This document shows positions 35,200 to 43,283 of a stretch of DNA of 64,000 nt, piece after piece. Numbering within the stretch: position 1 is the stretch's first letter; the number at the start of each line of letters is the position of its first letter. The stretch comes from CAVXHQ01 sp963789535 (GTDB taxonomy: Bacteria > Pseudomonadota > Alphaproteobacteria > Rhodobacterales > Rhodobacteraceae): the NCBI GenBank assembly GCA_963789535.1, contig CAWBKU010000005.1, forward strand, positions 186,001 to 250,000, written 5' to 3'. A program made the translations under genes and the position numbers. The notes under the pieces were generated by a model. It made no database searches. It saw only the letters and a list, made by a program, of their open reading frames with translations, and was not told where the DNA came from.

Positions 35200-36716
35200 C
35201 AGGCGGGCGCCTTGGCAAGGACCGGCTTGTCGGGCACCGGCTTGCCGTCGCGCGCCAGACCGTAGGCGGCGCGCATCAGCGTCGGCTCGTCGGCGTCGGC
35301 CGCCTCGATCACGTCGACCACAGCCCCGTTGAAGATGACGACCGCCCGGTCGCAGGCGCTCGGCACCTCGGCGAGTTCGGACGTATAATAGAGGACCGCC
35401 GCCCCCTGTTCGGCCAGTTCACGGACCAGCAGGTAGATCTGCCGCTTGGTCCGCACGTCGATGCCGCGTGTCGGGTCGAAGAGGAGGAGGGTCTCGACGC
35501 CGCGTGCGATCCAGCGCCCGATCGTCACCTTCTGCTGGTTGCCGCCCGACAGCCGCTGCACCTCGCCCTGCGCGCGGGTGTCGATCTGAAGGCGCTCGAC
35601 GGCGCTACGCACCTTGTCGGCCTCGCGCCGCATCCGAATGGCGCCCCAGTGGCGCGGCCGGGCGAGAAGCGGCAGGGCGATGTTCTCGTGGACCGACCGC
35701 TGCATGCACAGACCCTGCGCGCGGTCGCCCGGGACATAGGTCAGGCCGCGCCCGATGGCCTCGGCCGGGTGCCGGAACGATGCGGCGTGACCGTCCACCT
35801 CGAGGGTGCCACCCGTGGCGCGACGCAGGCCCGCCAGCACCTCGAAGAGTTCGTCCTGCCCCTGTCCCTCGAGGGCGACGACACCCAGAACCTCGCCCGG
35901 GTGCATGTCGAACGACACGTCGCGCAGTTTCGGCGCACTCGCGAGATGCCGGACGCGCAGGCGCGGCGTGCCGACGGGTCTAGAGCTGCGTTCGCGCGCG
36001 GCAGGACCGTCGCCGAGGGCCGCGCCCAGCATCAGTTCCACCACCTGCTCCTCGACCCCCGGCGTCACTGGCAGGTCGCCAACCGTCGCACCGTCGCGCA
36101 GGACCGTGGCGTGGTCGCAGATCTCGGCGATTTCGGTGAACCGGTGCGAGATATAGATGACGCCGAGGCCCCGGTCCGCGGCGGCCCGCACCACGCGCAG
36201 CACGTTGGCGACGAGGTCGGTCGGCAAGGCCGCCGTCATCTCGTCAAGGAGCAGCACATCGGGTCCGCTCGCCAGCGCCCGCGCCAGATCGAGGATCCGC
36301 AGCGTCGCCAGCGGCAGGGAGCCGACCATGTCGTCCGCCTGCAATCCCTCGATCCCGAGGTCGCGGACGAGGGCCATCACCGCGTCCAGCGGCGTGCCGG
36401 TCAGCCGCAGATTGTCCGCCACGTCGAGGTCGGGGATCAGCGACGGCTCCTGATAGACCGGCACCAGCCCCGAGGCCCGCGCCTGCGCAGGGGAACCCAC
36501 GCGCCGCTCTGTCCCCTTGATCCGCACGGTGCCGCCGGACGCCTTCAGGGCACCGGTCAGGATCTTCACGAAAGTCGACTTGCCCGCTCCGTTGGCACCC
36601 ATGAGCGCCACGATCTGTCCCCGCCGCAGCGTCAGCGCCGCATCGCGCAGCGCCACCACCGCGCCGAAACGCCTGGAGACGCCCCGCGCCTCGAGCAAGG
36701 GTGTGTCGTCGGTCAT
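35199..36716 (-). CDS. Ribose-type ABC transporter ATPase (two fused cassettes)
   Basis: A 505-residue RbsA-like protein with two nucleotide-binding domains. The first has Walker A GANGAGKST and a modified Walker B LLLLDEMTAALP, but its signature (GSLPLATLRILDLARAL) lacks the LSGG consensus. The second has a signature LSGGNQQKVTIGRW and the FDPTRGIDV Walker B/D-loop. This asymmetry is common in the family, so one composite ATP site is probably weak. Confidence 0.88.
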   Translation of the reverse strand: MTDDTPLLEARGVSRRFGAVVALRDAALTLRRGQIVALMGANGAGKSTFVKILTGALKASGGTVRIKGTERRVGSPAQARASGLVPVYQEPSLIPDLDVADNLRLTGTPLDAVMALVRDLGIEGLQADDMVGSLPLATLRILDLARALASGPDVLLLDEMTAALPTDLVANVLRVVRAAADRGLGVIYISHRFTEIAEICDHATVLRDGATVGDLPVTPGVEEQVVELMLGAALGDGPAARERSSRPVGTPRLRVRHLASAPKLRDVSFDMHPGEVLGVVALEGQGQDELFEVLAGLRRATGGTLEVDGHAASFRHPAEAIGRGLTYVPGDRAQGLCMQRSVHENIALPLLARPRHWGAIRMRREADKVRSAVERLQIDTRAQGEVQRLSGGNQQKVTIGRWIARGVETLLLFDPTRGIDVRTKRQIYLLVRELAEQGAAVLYYTSELAEVPSACDRAVVIFNGAVVDVIEAADADEPTLMRAAYGLARDGKPVPDKPVLAKAPA

Positions 36717-36736
36717 CCGGTCCGCCTGCCCCGTAG

Positions 36737-36755
36737 GATGGGGTTTCCCCCCATC
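36737..36755 (-). other. Hairpin between binding-protein and ATPase genes
   Basis: GATGGGG (36737-36743) pairs with CCCCATC (36749-36755) around TTTCC, in the 94-base spacer after the binding-protein gene. As in the ugp operon, it probably limits read-through or protects the upstream message. Confidence 0.4.
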
Positions 36756-36810
36756 GTCGCGACCGGCCCCGAACCCCGGGACCGGCCTGAATAGACCCTG
36801 ATCGGGCGGT

Positions 36811-37836
36811 TTACTCGCCCGGACCGGCGCAGGCGATGATCTCGTCCATCGTATAATCCGTCCACCCCGGGATCGAGACCGAGACCGGCCATTCGGGGTC
36901 GAGGTTCGGGTTCTGCGCCGCCTCGATGAGGGCCATCCCCTCGGGGTCGTTGTTGGCCCAAAGCGACGGGTCGACCAGCACGGTATTGCTCTCGGGCAGC
37001 TCGCCGTTCAGGATCTGCACCGCCAGCGTCACGCCCGCACCGCCGATCGAGCCGGGGTTGGTCACGGCAGCCCCCGTCAGGCCCTCGACGCTCGCGAGCT
37101 GGCCCACGAACCCGGCGTTGTCGGCGCCGACGATGGGGACCAGTTCCGCATCCGATTCGAGGAAGGCATCGACGATCACGTTGTCGATGCCGCTCGTCCA
37201 GACGCCGCCGAACGGGATACCGGTGGCGAGGAAGTCCAGCATCTGCTGCTTGCCCTGGTCCTGCTGCCAGCCGGTAAAGACCTCGTGGACGACCTCGATG
37301 CCCGGATGCTCGGCCAGTGCGCGCTGGAACCCGGCGTCGCGGTCGTTGTCGGCACCGGCGCCTGCCGCACCGCGCATGTAGACGACGCCGCCCTCGCCGC
37401 CCATCTGCTCGAACAGCCAGGAGGCGCCGAGGTAGGCGTATTCTTCCTGGTTGTTCGACAGGATATAGGCGCCCTCGGCGGTCACGGCCTGGTCGACGGC
37501 AACGACGACGATGCCTGCGGCGATCGCCTCTTCGATGGCCGAGTTGATCCCCTCCGAGTTCGAGGGGTTCACCACGATGGCATCCACCCCGGCCTGAATG
37601 AGGTTGCGGATATCCTCGAGCTGGCCCGCCGCGTCGGTGTTGCGGTGCGCGATGTTCAGGCTCGCCACGTCGCCCGAGACGAGGGCCTGCGCTTTCATCG
37701 CGCAGACCATCTCCTCGCGCCAGCCATTACCCTGCACGGTGTTGCTGATGCCGATGACATAGCCACCATGCGCCTCGGCAAAGGCGGTGGTGCCCAGCAG
37801 TGCGACCGTGGCCGCGGTTCCAAGTATCTGTCTCAT
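36811..37836 (-). CDS. Ribose-type periplasmic sugar-binding protein
   Basis: A 341-residue periplasmic-binding-protein-fold protein with a Sec signal peptide (cleavage near residue 20, AFA-EA). VNPSNSEGINSAIEEAIAAG and VVAVDQAVTAEGAYILSNN are typical of the RbsB-like ligand-binding fold. It feeds the permeases and ATPase downstream. Ligand unknown. Confidence 0.87.
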   Translation of the reverse strand: MRQILGTAATVALLGTTAFAEAHGGYVIGISNTVQGNGWREEMVCAMKAQALVSGDVASLNIAHRNTDAAGQLEDIRNLIQAGVDAIVVNPSNSEGINSAIEEAIAAGIVVVAVDQAVTAEGAYILSNNQEEYAYLGASWLFEQMGGEGGVVYMRGAAGAGADNDRDAGFQRALAEHPGIEVVHEVFTGWQQDQGKQQMLDFLATGIPFGGVWTSGIDNVIVDAFLESDAELVPIVGADNAGFVGQLASVEGLTGAAVTNPGSIGGAGVTLAVQILNGELPESNTVLVDPSLWANNDPEGMALIEAAQNPNLDPEWPVSVSIPGWTDYTMDEIIACAGPGE

Positions 37837-37872
37837 GTAGTATCCTCCCAGATTGTGAAAACGTGCCTGACC

Positions 37873-38784
37873 CTACTTGATATACGGGCTCAGGATATCG
37901 CGCGCGAGGCAGAAGCCGCGCTTGATCTTGTCGTCGGTGCCCTCGAAATCGCGGTCCTCGTGTTCGATGATGACCGCGCCGTCATAGCCCGTCCGGTAAA
38001 GCTGCCCGAAGAAATCGCCCCAGTCCACATCCCCCAGACCGCACAGGCGCGGTATCTGCCAGCCGATGCCCGCCGAGAGGATGCCCCGTTCATAGAGGCC
38101 GTCGCGGTCGATCATCAGATCCTTGGCGTGGACATGGGCGAAATGGGGACCGAATTCGCGCATGAAGCGGCCCTGATCGATCATCTGGAGGACGAGGTGG
38201 CTGGGGTCGAAATTCATGCCGACGCCCTCCCATGTCTCGAGAATCCGGCGCCAGATGCGCGGGCTGTAGGCGATGTTGTGCCCGCCCGGCCATTCGTCGG
38301 CGGAAAAGATCATCGGGCAGTTCTCGAACGCCAGCGTCACGCCGGCGTCCCGCGCATGGGCGACGATAGCGGGGAAAATCGTCTCTGCACGGGCCCAGTT
38401 CTCGTCCACACCCAGCGCGCGGTCGCCGCCGACAAAGGTGTTGACGACCGGCACGCCCATCAGACCGGCGGCGGTGATGACCTTCTTTAGGTGCCCGAGG
38501 ACTTCCTCGCGGTGATCGGCATCCCGGTGCAGCGGGTTGGGATAATAGCCCAGCGCGGAAATCTCGATGCCCTTGCCTCCGATCTCCGCCGCGATCTCCT
38601 GCGCCCGCCCCTTTTCCAGACCATCCACGTCGATGTGGCTCGTCCCCGCATAGCGCCGCGCCTCGCCGCCCGCGGCGGGCCAGCACGCAACCTCGAGGGC
38701 GCTCATCCCGTTTTCCGCCGTCCAGTCGGCCACCTCGGTCAGCGGCGTCCCCTCGAACGGGGCGGTGAGTAGTCCCAGCCTCAT
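37873..38784 (-). CDS. Sugar phosphate isomerase/epimerase-family protein
   Basis: A 303-residue TIM-barrel (AP endonuclease 2/IolE-like) enzyme. Metal-ligand regions are visible: LAFENCPM (Glu), FDPSHL (Asp, His), HVHAKD and IIEHEDRDFEGT. Family members isomerise or dehydrate keto-sugars and inosose. With three Gfo/Idh/MocA proteins nearby, a keto-sugar or inosose step is likely. Start at 38784. Confidence 0.8.
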   Translation of the reverse strand: MRLGLLTAPFEGTPLTEVADWTAENGMSALEVACWPAAGGEARRYAGTSHIDVDGLEKGRAQEIAAEIGGKGIEISALGYYPNPLHRDADHREEVLGHLKKVITAAGLMGVPVVNTFVGGDRALGVDENWARAETIFPAIVAHARDAGVTLAFENCPMIFSADEWPGGHNIAYSPRIWRRILETWEGVGMNFDPSHLVLQMIDQGRFMREFGPHFAHVHAKDLMIDRDGLYERGILSAGIGWQIPRLCGLGDVDWGDFFGQLYRTGYDGAVIIEHEDRDFEGTDDKIKRGFCLARDILSPYIK

Positions 38785-38841
38785 CGCATCCTCCTGTCAT
38801 TCGACCTCGCGGCGCGAACGCCCGTCCCCCCGTCGCCAGCC

Positions 38842-39567
38842 TCACGCAACCGAATAGCCGCCGTCAACCGCGATGCAGGCACCGGTGATGAACGCGGCGG
38901 CGGGCGAGGCGAGGAACAGGACCGTTCCGGCAATGTCGTCCGGCTCTCCCCACCGGCCAAGTGGCGTGCGCGCCGCGACGTTCGCAACGTGGACCGGGTC
39001 GGTCCGGCTGCGCGCGCTCTGTGCGGTCACGATGAACCCCGGCGCCACCGCATTGACGCGAATCCCGTCCTCCGCCCAGGCGATGGCGAGCGATTTGGTC
39101 AGTTGCGCCACCGCCGCCTTGCTCGCGCCGTAGGCCGGGTTCTTCGGGCTGCCGAAACTGGCGTACATCGACGCGATGTTGATCAGGCTGCCGCCCTGCG
39201 CCGCCAGCAAGCCGTGGAATGCCTCGGCGACGCGAAACGTGCCGTGCAGGTTCACGTCTACCACCTTCGCAAAGAAATCGGGCGCCATCTCTTCGCCGCG
39301 CGCGGTGATGGCGGCACCGTTGACGACGACATCCATCCGCGAAAACGTCTCTGCGCAGGCCCGAACGGTGTCTCCGTCGGTCACGTCGAGCTGCACATAG
39401 GCGAACCGCCCACGGTCTTCCTCGGCGGGTTCCGCCTCGGCGCCGGTGATCGTGACGGCCGCGCCCGCGTCCTGGAACGCCCGCGCGATGGCCGCCCCGA
39501 TCCCGGCCTTGCTCGCCCCCACGACGAGCACCGCCTGACCCGCAAAGTCGAATGTCACCGCCCCCAT
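38842..39567 (-). CDS. Short-chain dehydrogenase/reductase
   Basis: A 241-residue classical SDR with the cofactor motif VVGASKAGIGAAIA, NGAA, and the catalytic Ser...YGASK. The C-terminus TGACIAVDGGYSVA is typical of FabG-like enzymes. ATG 39567 follows GGGGAAGG; an in-frame ATG at 39591 overlaps the TetR gene and is rejected. Probably oxidises a hydroxyl of the imported sugar. Confidence 0.83.
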   Translation of the reverse strand: MGAVTFDFAGQAVLVVGASKAGIGAAIARAFQDAGAAVTITGAEAEPAEEDRGRFAYVQLDVTDGDTVRACAETFSRMDVVVNGAAITARGEEMAPDFFAKVVDVNLHGTFRVAEAFHGLLAAQGGSLINIASMYASFGSPKNPAYGASKAAVAQLTKSLAIAWAEDGIRVNAVAPGFIVTAQSARSRTDPVHVANVAARTPLGRWGEPDDIAGTVLFLASPAAAFITGACIAVDGGYSVA

Positions 39568-39587
39568 CGCCTTCCCCCTGCCAAAGA

Positions 39588-40304
39588 TCACGCTGGAATA
39601 CTGCCACCGAAATGGCGGGGGAAAAAGGCCCCGACCGTCGCCAGCGCCGCCGCCTTGCCGGCGTCGAGCGCCGCGGTCGTCGGCGCCGTCATCATCTCGA
39701 GCCAGAGGCCCTCGGACAGGCAGCGCAGCGCGCGCGCCACCACCTCGGCGCGCAGATCATAGCCGCCGTCTTCGATGACCGCCCGGCACAGGTCCACGAT
39801 CAGGGCGCCATAGGCCGCGTCGTTGGCGCCGCATTTGGCCTGATACATCGGCTTGCTCTGCGCCTCGCCCCAGAAGGCGCACCAGGCAGACAGACGGTCG
39901 GCGGTGCAAAGGGCCGGTTCGAAATCGGCGACGATCAGGGCGCGCAGGCGGTCCGCCGCACCGGGCCCGGCGGCGTCCAGGGCGCGCGTCCAGTTCTGGC
40001 GGTATTCTCCGGCCAGATAGTCGAGCGTCTCGGTCAGCAGGATCTGTTTCGACGTGAAGTGGAAGTTCACCATGCCATGCGACACGCCCGCCTGCCGCGC
40101 CACGGCGGCGAGCGTCGTGGCCGCATAGCCGTGCGCGGCGATGACCGAAATCGTGGCCTCGATAAGCTGCGTGCGCCGCACCGCGCGGCTTGCCTTGCGT
40201 GGAACAGGTGCGTCGACGGGGGTGTCGGTGCCGATGGCTCTACCCTCTTGTGTGATGTCGCGCCTTCGACGTTGCCGTTGACAGCTTGCCGAAGTTTCCT
40301 CCAT
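39588..40304 (-). CDS. TetR-family regulator, BetI-like
   Basis: A 238-residue TetR regulator. The helix-turn-helix is TTLAAVARQAGVSHGMVNFH. The C-terminal part (LSAWCAFWGEAQSKPMY, LSEGLWLEMM) resembles BetI, the choline-responsive repressor. The start is uncertain: ATG 40304 abuts a palindrome and has no ribosome site, giving a 50-residue odd leader; a GTG at 40181 would start just before the DNA-binding domain. It is divergent from the onium-type operon and co-directional with the sugar operon, so it may control either or both. Confidence 0.8.
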   Translation of the reverse strand: MEETSASCQRQRRRRDITQEGRAIGTDTPVDAPVPRKASRAVRRTQLIEATISVIAAHGYAATTLAAVARQAGVSHGMVNFHFTSKQILLTETLDYLAGEYRQNWTRALDAAGPGAADRLRALIVADFEPALCTADRLSAWCAFWGEAQSKPMYQAKCGANDAAYGALIVDLCRAVIEDGGYDLRAEVVARALRCLSEGLWLEMMTAPTTAALDAGKAAALATVGAFFPRHFGGSIPA

Positions 40305-40320
40305 TCTGACTGAACAGTCA
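40278..40320 (+). promoter_or_regulatory. Divergent promoter with TetR-type operator palindrome
   Basis: TGACTGAACAGTCA at 40307-40320 is a perfect inverted repeat (TGACTG-AA-CAGTCA). On the plus strand, TTGACA (40278-40283) and CATTCT (40302-40307) with an 18-base spacer make a plausible promoter whose -10 touches the palindrome. A repressor there would block the 40348 operon; the divergent TetR gene is the obvious candidate. Confidence 0.55.
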
Positions 40321-40347
40321 AAATGTTTCCAGTCCAAAGGCTCTCCC

Positions 40348-41673
40348 ATGACCACTCGTCCGCTTGCCCGATCCAATGCGCAATTCACCAAGGCGCTGAA
40401 ACGCCTGCCGCTGGGGGTGGCGTCTTCGTTCCGCTATTGGGGCGAGGACCGGACGATCTATGTGAAAAGGGGCAAAGGCGGGCGGATCTGGGACATCGAC
40501 GACAACGAATATGTCGACTACCGCCTCGGCTACGGCCCGGCGATCCTCGGCTACGCAGACGCGCGTGTGGACGAAGCCGCCCGCCGCGGCATGGACGTCG
40601 GGGGCGTATTTGCCCTCTCGACCGAGGCGGAACTGCGCGTTGCCGACCGCATCGCGGGCATGGTGCCGGGCGTCGATCTCGTGCGCTATTCCAACTCGGG
40701 CACCGAGGCGGTGATGGCCGCCCTGCGGCTGGCGCGCGCGCACACCGGACGCGAGAGCTATCTGCTGGTCGAAGGCGGCTACCACGGTCTCTTCGACGCG
40801 GCGATGTGGATGGCCAACGTCGAGGACTGGGACGCCAGCCAGAACCGCGACCCCGAGGTGGTGGCCTATTCGGCGGGCATCCCGCAGGAGTTGAAGACCC
40901 TCGCCCACCTCGTCCCGATGAACGACCTCCAGCGGCTGGAAGACACGTTCAAGGCGCATGGGTCCAGCATGGCCGCCATGCTGATCGAGCCGATCCAGGG
41001 CAATTGCTGCGCCATTTCGGCGACGCCGGAATATGTGAAGCTGGCCCGCAAGCTCTGCGACGATTACGGCGTCCTTCTCATCATCGACGAGGTGAAGACC
41101 GGGTTCCGTGTTGGCAAGGGCGGCATCCAGAAGCTGATGGGCGTGATCCCCGACATCTCGACCTTCGCCAAGGCGATGGGCAACGGATACCCGATCGCCG
41201 CCATCGGCGGGCGAGAAGAGATCATGCGTACCTTCGACTACGGCAAGGCCGCGCATGGCGGCACCTATACCGCCCACTCGGTCAGCATCGCCGCCGCCGA
41301 GGAAACCCTGCGCATCCTCGACGAGACCACGGCGCTCGAAACCATCGCCACCTATGGTGCGAGCCTGAAACAGGGCATTGGCGACATCCTCGACGCGCGG
41401 AACATCGTCCATTCCTTCACCGGCCACGACGCGATGTTCGGCCTCTTCTTTCGCGCCACGCCGCCTGACAACTACCGCGACTGGAAGAAGTCGGACTACA
41501 CCTTCTACGACACGATGGCCTATCACCTGCACGACCTCGGCGTGATCGTCGAACCCGACAGCCGCGAGCCATGGTTCATGTGCGAGGCACACGATGCGTC
41601 CTGCCGCGACGATACGCTGAAAGCGGTCGAAAAGGCCGTCGACCTGACGCTCGAGCAACTGGCCGCTGCGTGA
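40348..41673 (+). CDS. Class III aminotransferase (glutamate-1-semialdehyde aminomutase-like)
   Basis: A 441-residue PLP enzyme of the HemL-like class III group. The cofactor Asp is in IIDEVKTGFR (D247) and the Schiff-base Lys in TFAKAMGNGYP (K275); SNSGTEA binds the phosphate. The leader NAQFTKALKRLPLGVASSFRY is like GSA aminomutase, but the operon is not one of haem synthesis, so a catabolic aminotransferase or aminomutase is inferred. First gene of a 12-gene coupled unit. Confidence 0.82.
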   Translation: MTTRPLARSNAQFTKALKRLPLGVASSFRYWGEDRTIYVKRGKGGRIWDIDDNEYVDYRLGYGPAILGYADARVDEAARRGMDVGGVFALSTEAELRVADRIAGMVPGVDLVRYSNSGTEAVMAALRLARAHTGRESYLLVEGGYHGLFDAAMWMANVEDWDASQNRDPEVVAYSAGIPQELKTLAHLVPMNDLQRLEDTFKAHGSSMAAMLIEPIQGNCCAISATPEYVKLARKLCDDYGVLLIIDEVKTGFRVGKGGIQKLMGVIPDISTFAKAMGNGYPIAAIGGREEIMRTFDYGKAAHGGTYTAHSVSIAAAEETLRILDETTALETIATYGASLKQGIGDILDARNIVHSFTGHDAMFGLFFRATPPDNYRDWKKSDYTFYDTMAYHLHDLGVIVEPDSREPWFMCEAHDASCRDDTLKAVEKAVDLTLEQLAAA

Positions 41674-43283
41674 CCTACGACGCGATCATCGCGGGCGGGG
41701 GCCACAACGGTCTGGTGGCCGCGTGCTATCTCGCCCGTGCCGGCCTCTCGGTGGTGGTGGTGGAAAAGAACGACTGGGTCGGGGGGGCAGCGGTTTCCCG
41801 CAATCTGGCGGGGGACGTGACCTATTCCAACTGCTCCTACGTCTGCTCCCTCTTCCGCCCCGAGATCATGCGCGATCTGGAATTGCCGAAATATGGCTTG
41901 CAGGTGCTGCCCTACGAAGGCGGCGCGGTCCTGACGGAGGACGGCGGCTATCTGGGGATGAACCGCCACCACGACATCAACCGCCGCGAATTCGCGCGCC
42001 ATTCGCCCCGCGACGCCGAGGCCTACGACCGCTATTCCCGCGACATCATGCGCCACTGCCGGTTCATCCGGCCGCTGCTGATGCGCACTCCGCCCGATCC
42101 CGCCCGCTTCCGGCCCCGCGATCTGGCGGAACTTGCCTATCTGGGCCGCAAGGTCATGGAGATGTCCGAGACCCAGATCAGCGACATGGTGCGGTTCTGG
42201 ACCATGTCGATCTCGGACTTCCTCGACGAATATTTCGAGAGCCCGGTCATCAAGGCCTACATGGCCGTCTCGGCGATCATCGGCACGGCGCTGGGGCCGA
42301 TGTCACCGGGGTCCGCCTATGTCCTGCTGCATCACTACATGGGCGACGTGGACGGCAACGTCGGCGCCTGGGGGTATGCGCGCGGCGGCATGGGGTCGAT
42401 CTCCGAGGCGCTGAAGGCGTCGTTCCTCGCCTCCGGTGGCGAGGTCCGGGTCGGGTCCGGCATTGCCCGCATCCGCACGGCAGGCGGGCAGGCGACAGGA
42501 GTGGAACTCGAGGACGGCACGGTCCTGAAGGCGCGGCGCGTCATCTCCAGCATGGACGTCAAGCGCACGTTCCTGAAATGCGTCGATGCCGCCGACCTGC
42601 CGGGCGAGTTCGTGACCTCGGTGCGCAACTTCAAGACCCGCGGATCCTCGGGCAAGCTGAACATCGCGCTCGCCTCTGCCCCGGTCTTCCCCGCCCTGCC
42701 CGAAGGATCGCCCATGATCCGCGGCGACCTGCATTTCACCGACTCCATCCCCCGGATGGAGCGCGCCTACGACGACTGGAAGGCCGGTCATTTCAGTGCC
42801 GACCCGTTCCAGGACGCGATGGTCCCGACGATGATCGACCCGACGATGGCCCCACCGGGTCAGCACTTCATGTCCTGTTTCGTGCAATATGCCCCGCCAA
42901 AGATCGCGGGCGCCGACTGGACCGACGCGGACCGCGATGCCTTCGGCGCCACCTGCCTGGACCAGATCGAGGCCTATTCGCCGGGGTTCCGCGACCGCGT
43001 CCTGCATGTCGAGGTGCGCACGCCGCGCGAACTCGAGGCCGAGGTCGGCCTGACCGAGGGCAACATATTCCAGGGCGAGCTGACCTTCGACCAGCTCCTC
43101 TTCAACCGCCCCGTGCCGGGCTATGCGCAGTATCGCACGCCCATAAAGGATCTGTGGCTCTGCGGTTCGTCCACGCACCCCGGCGGCGGCGTCATGGGGG
43201 CGCCGGGGCGCAATGCCGCCGCCGAGGTGCTGCGCGATATCCGCAAGACCACCGACATGCGGGACGCCTATGCCGTCCTCTGA
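41670..43283 (+). CDS. Phytoene-desaturase-like FAD oxidoreductase (first of two)
   Basis: A 537-residue flavoprotein of the CrtI-like (COG1233) superfamily. The motif AIIAGGGHNGLVAACYLARA is at the N-terminus, and the C-terminal flavin segment is LWLCGSSTHPGGGVMGAPG. GTG 41670 overlaps the aminotransferase stop (GTGA). It is distant from crtI and crtD and not in a carotenoid setting. An amine or amino-acid oxidation/dehydrogenation is inferred. Confidence 0.8.
   Translation: MTYDAIIAGGGHNGLVAACYLARAGLSVVVVEKNDWVGGAAVSRNLAGDVTYSNCSYVCSLFRPEIMRDLELPKYGLQVLPYEGGAVLTEDGGYLGMNRHHDINRREFARHSPRDAEAYDRYSRDIMRHCRFIRPLLMRTPPDPARFRPRDLAELAYLGRKVMEMSETQISDMVRFWTMSISDFLDEYFESPVIKAYMAVSAIIGTALGPMSPGSAYVLLHHYMGDVDGNVGAWGYARGGMGSISEALKASFLASGGEVRVGSGIARIRTAGGQATGVELEDGTVLKARRVISSMDVKRTFLKCVDAADLPGEFVTSVRNFKTRGSSGKLNIALASAPVFPALPEGSPMIRGDLHFTDSIPRMERAYDDWKAGHFSADPFQDAMVPTMIDPTMAPPGQHFMSCFVQYAPPKIAGADWTDADRDAFGATCLDQIEAYSPGFRDRVLHVEVRTPRELEAEVGLTEGNIFQGELTFDQLLFNRPVPGYAQYRTPIKDLWLCGSSTHPGGGVMGAPGRNAAAEVLRDIRKTTDMRDAYAVL

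Noticed and set aside
40348..41673. Calling the class III aminotransferase hemL (tetrapyrrole synthesis) because a photosynthesis cluster is nearby
   Set aside because: It heads a catabolic-type operon 16 kb from the PGC with no haem genes, and photosynthetic alphaproteobacteria make ALA by the HemA glycine route.
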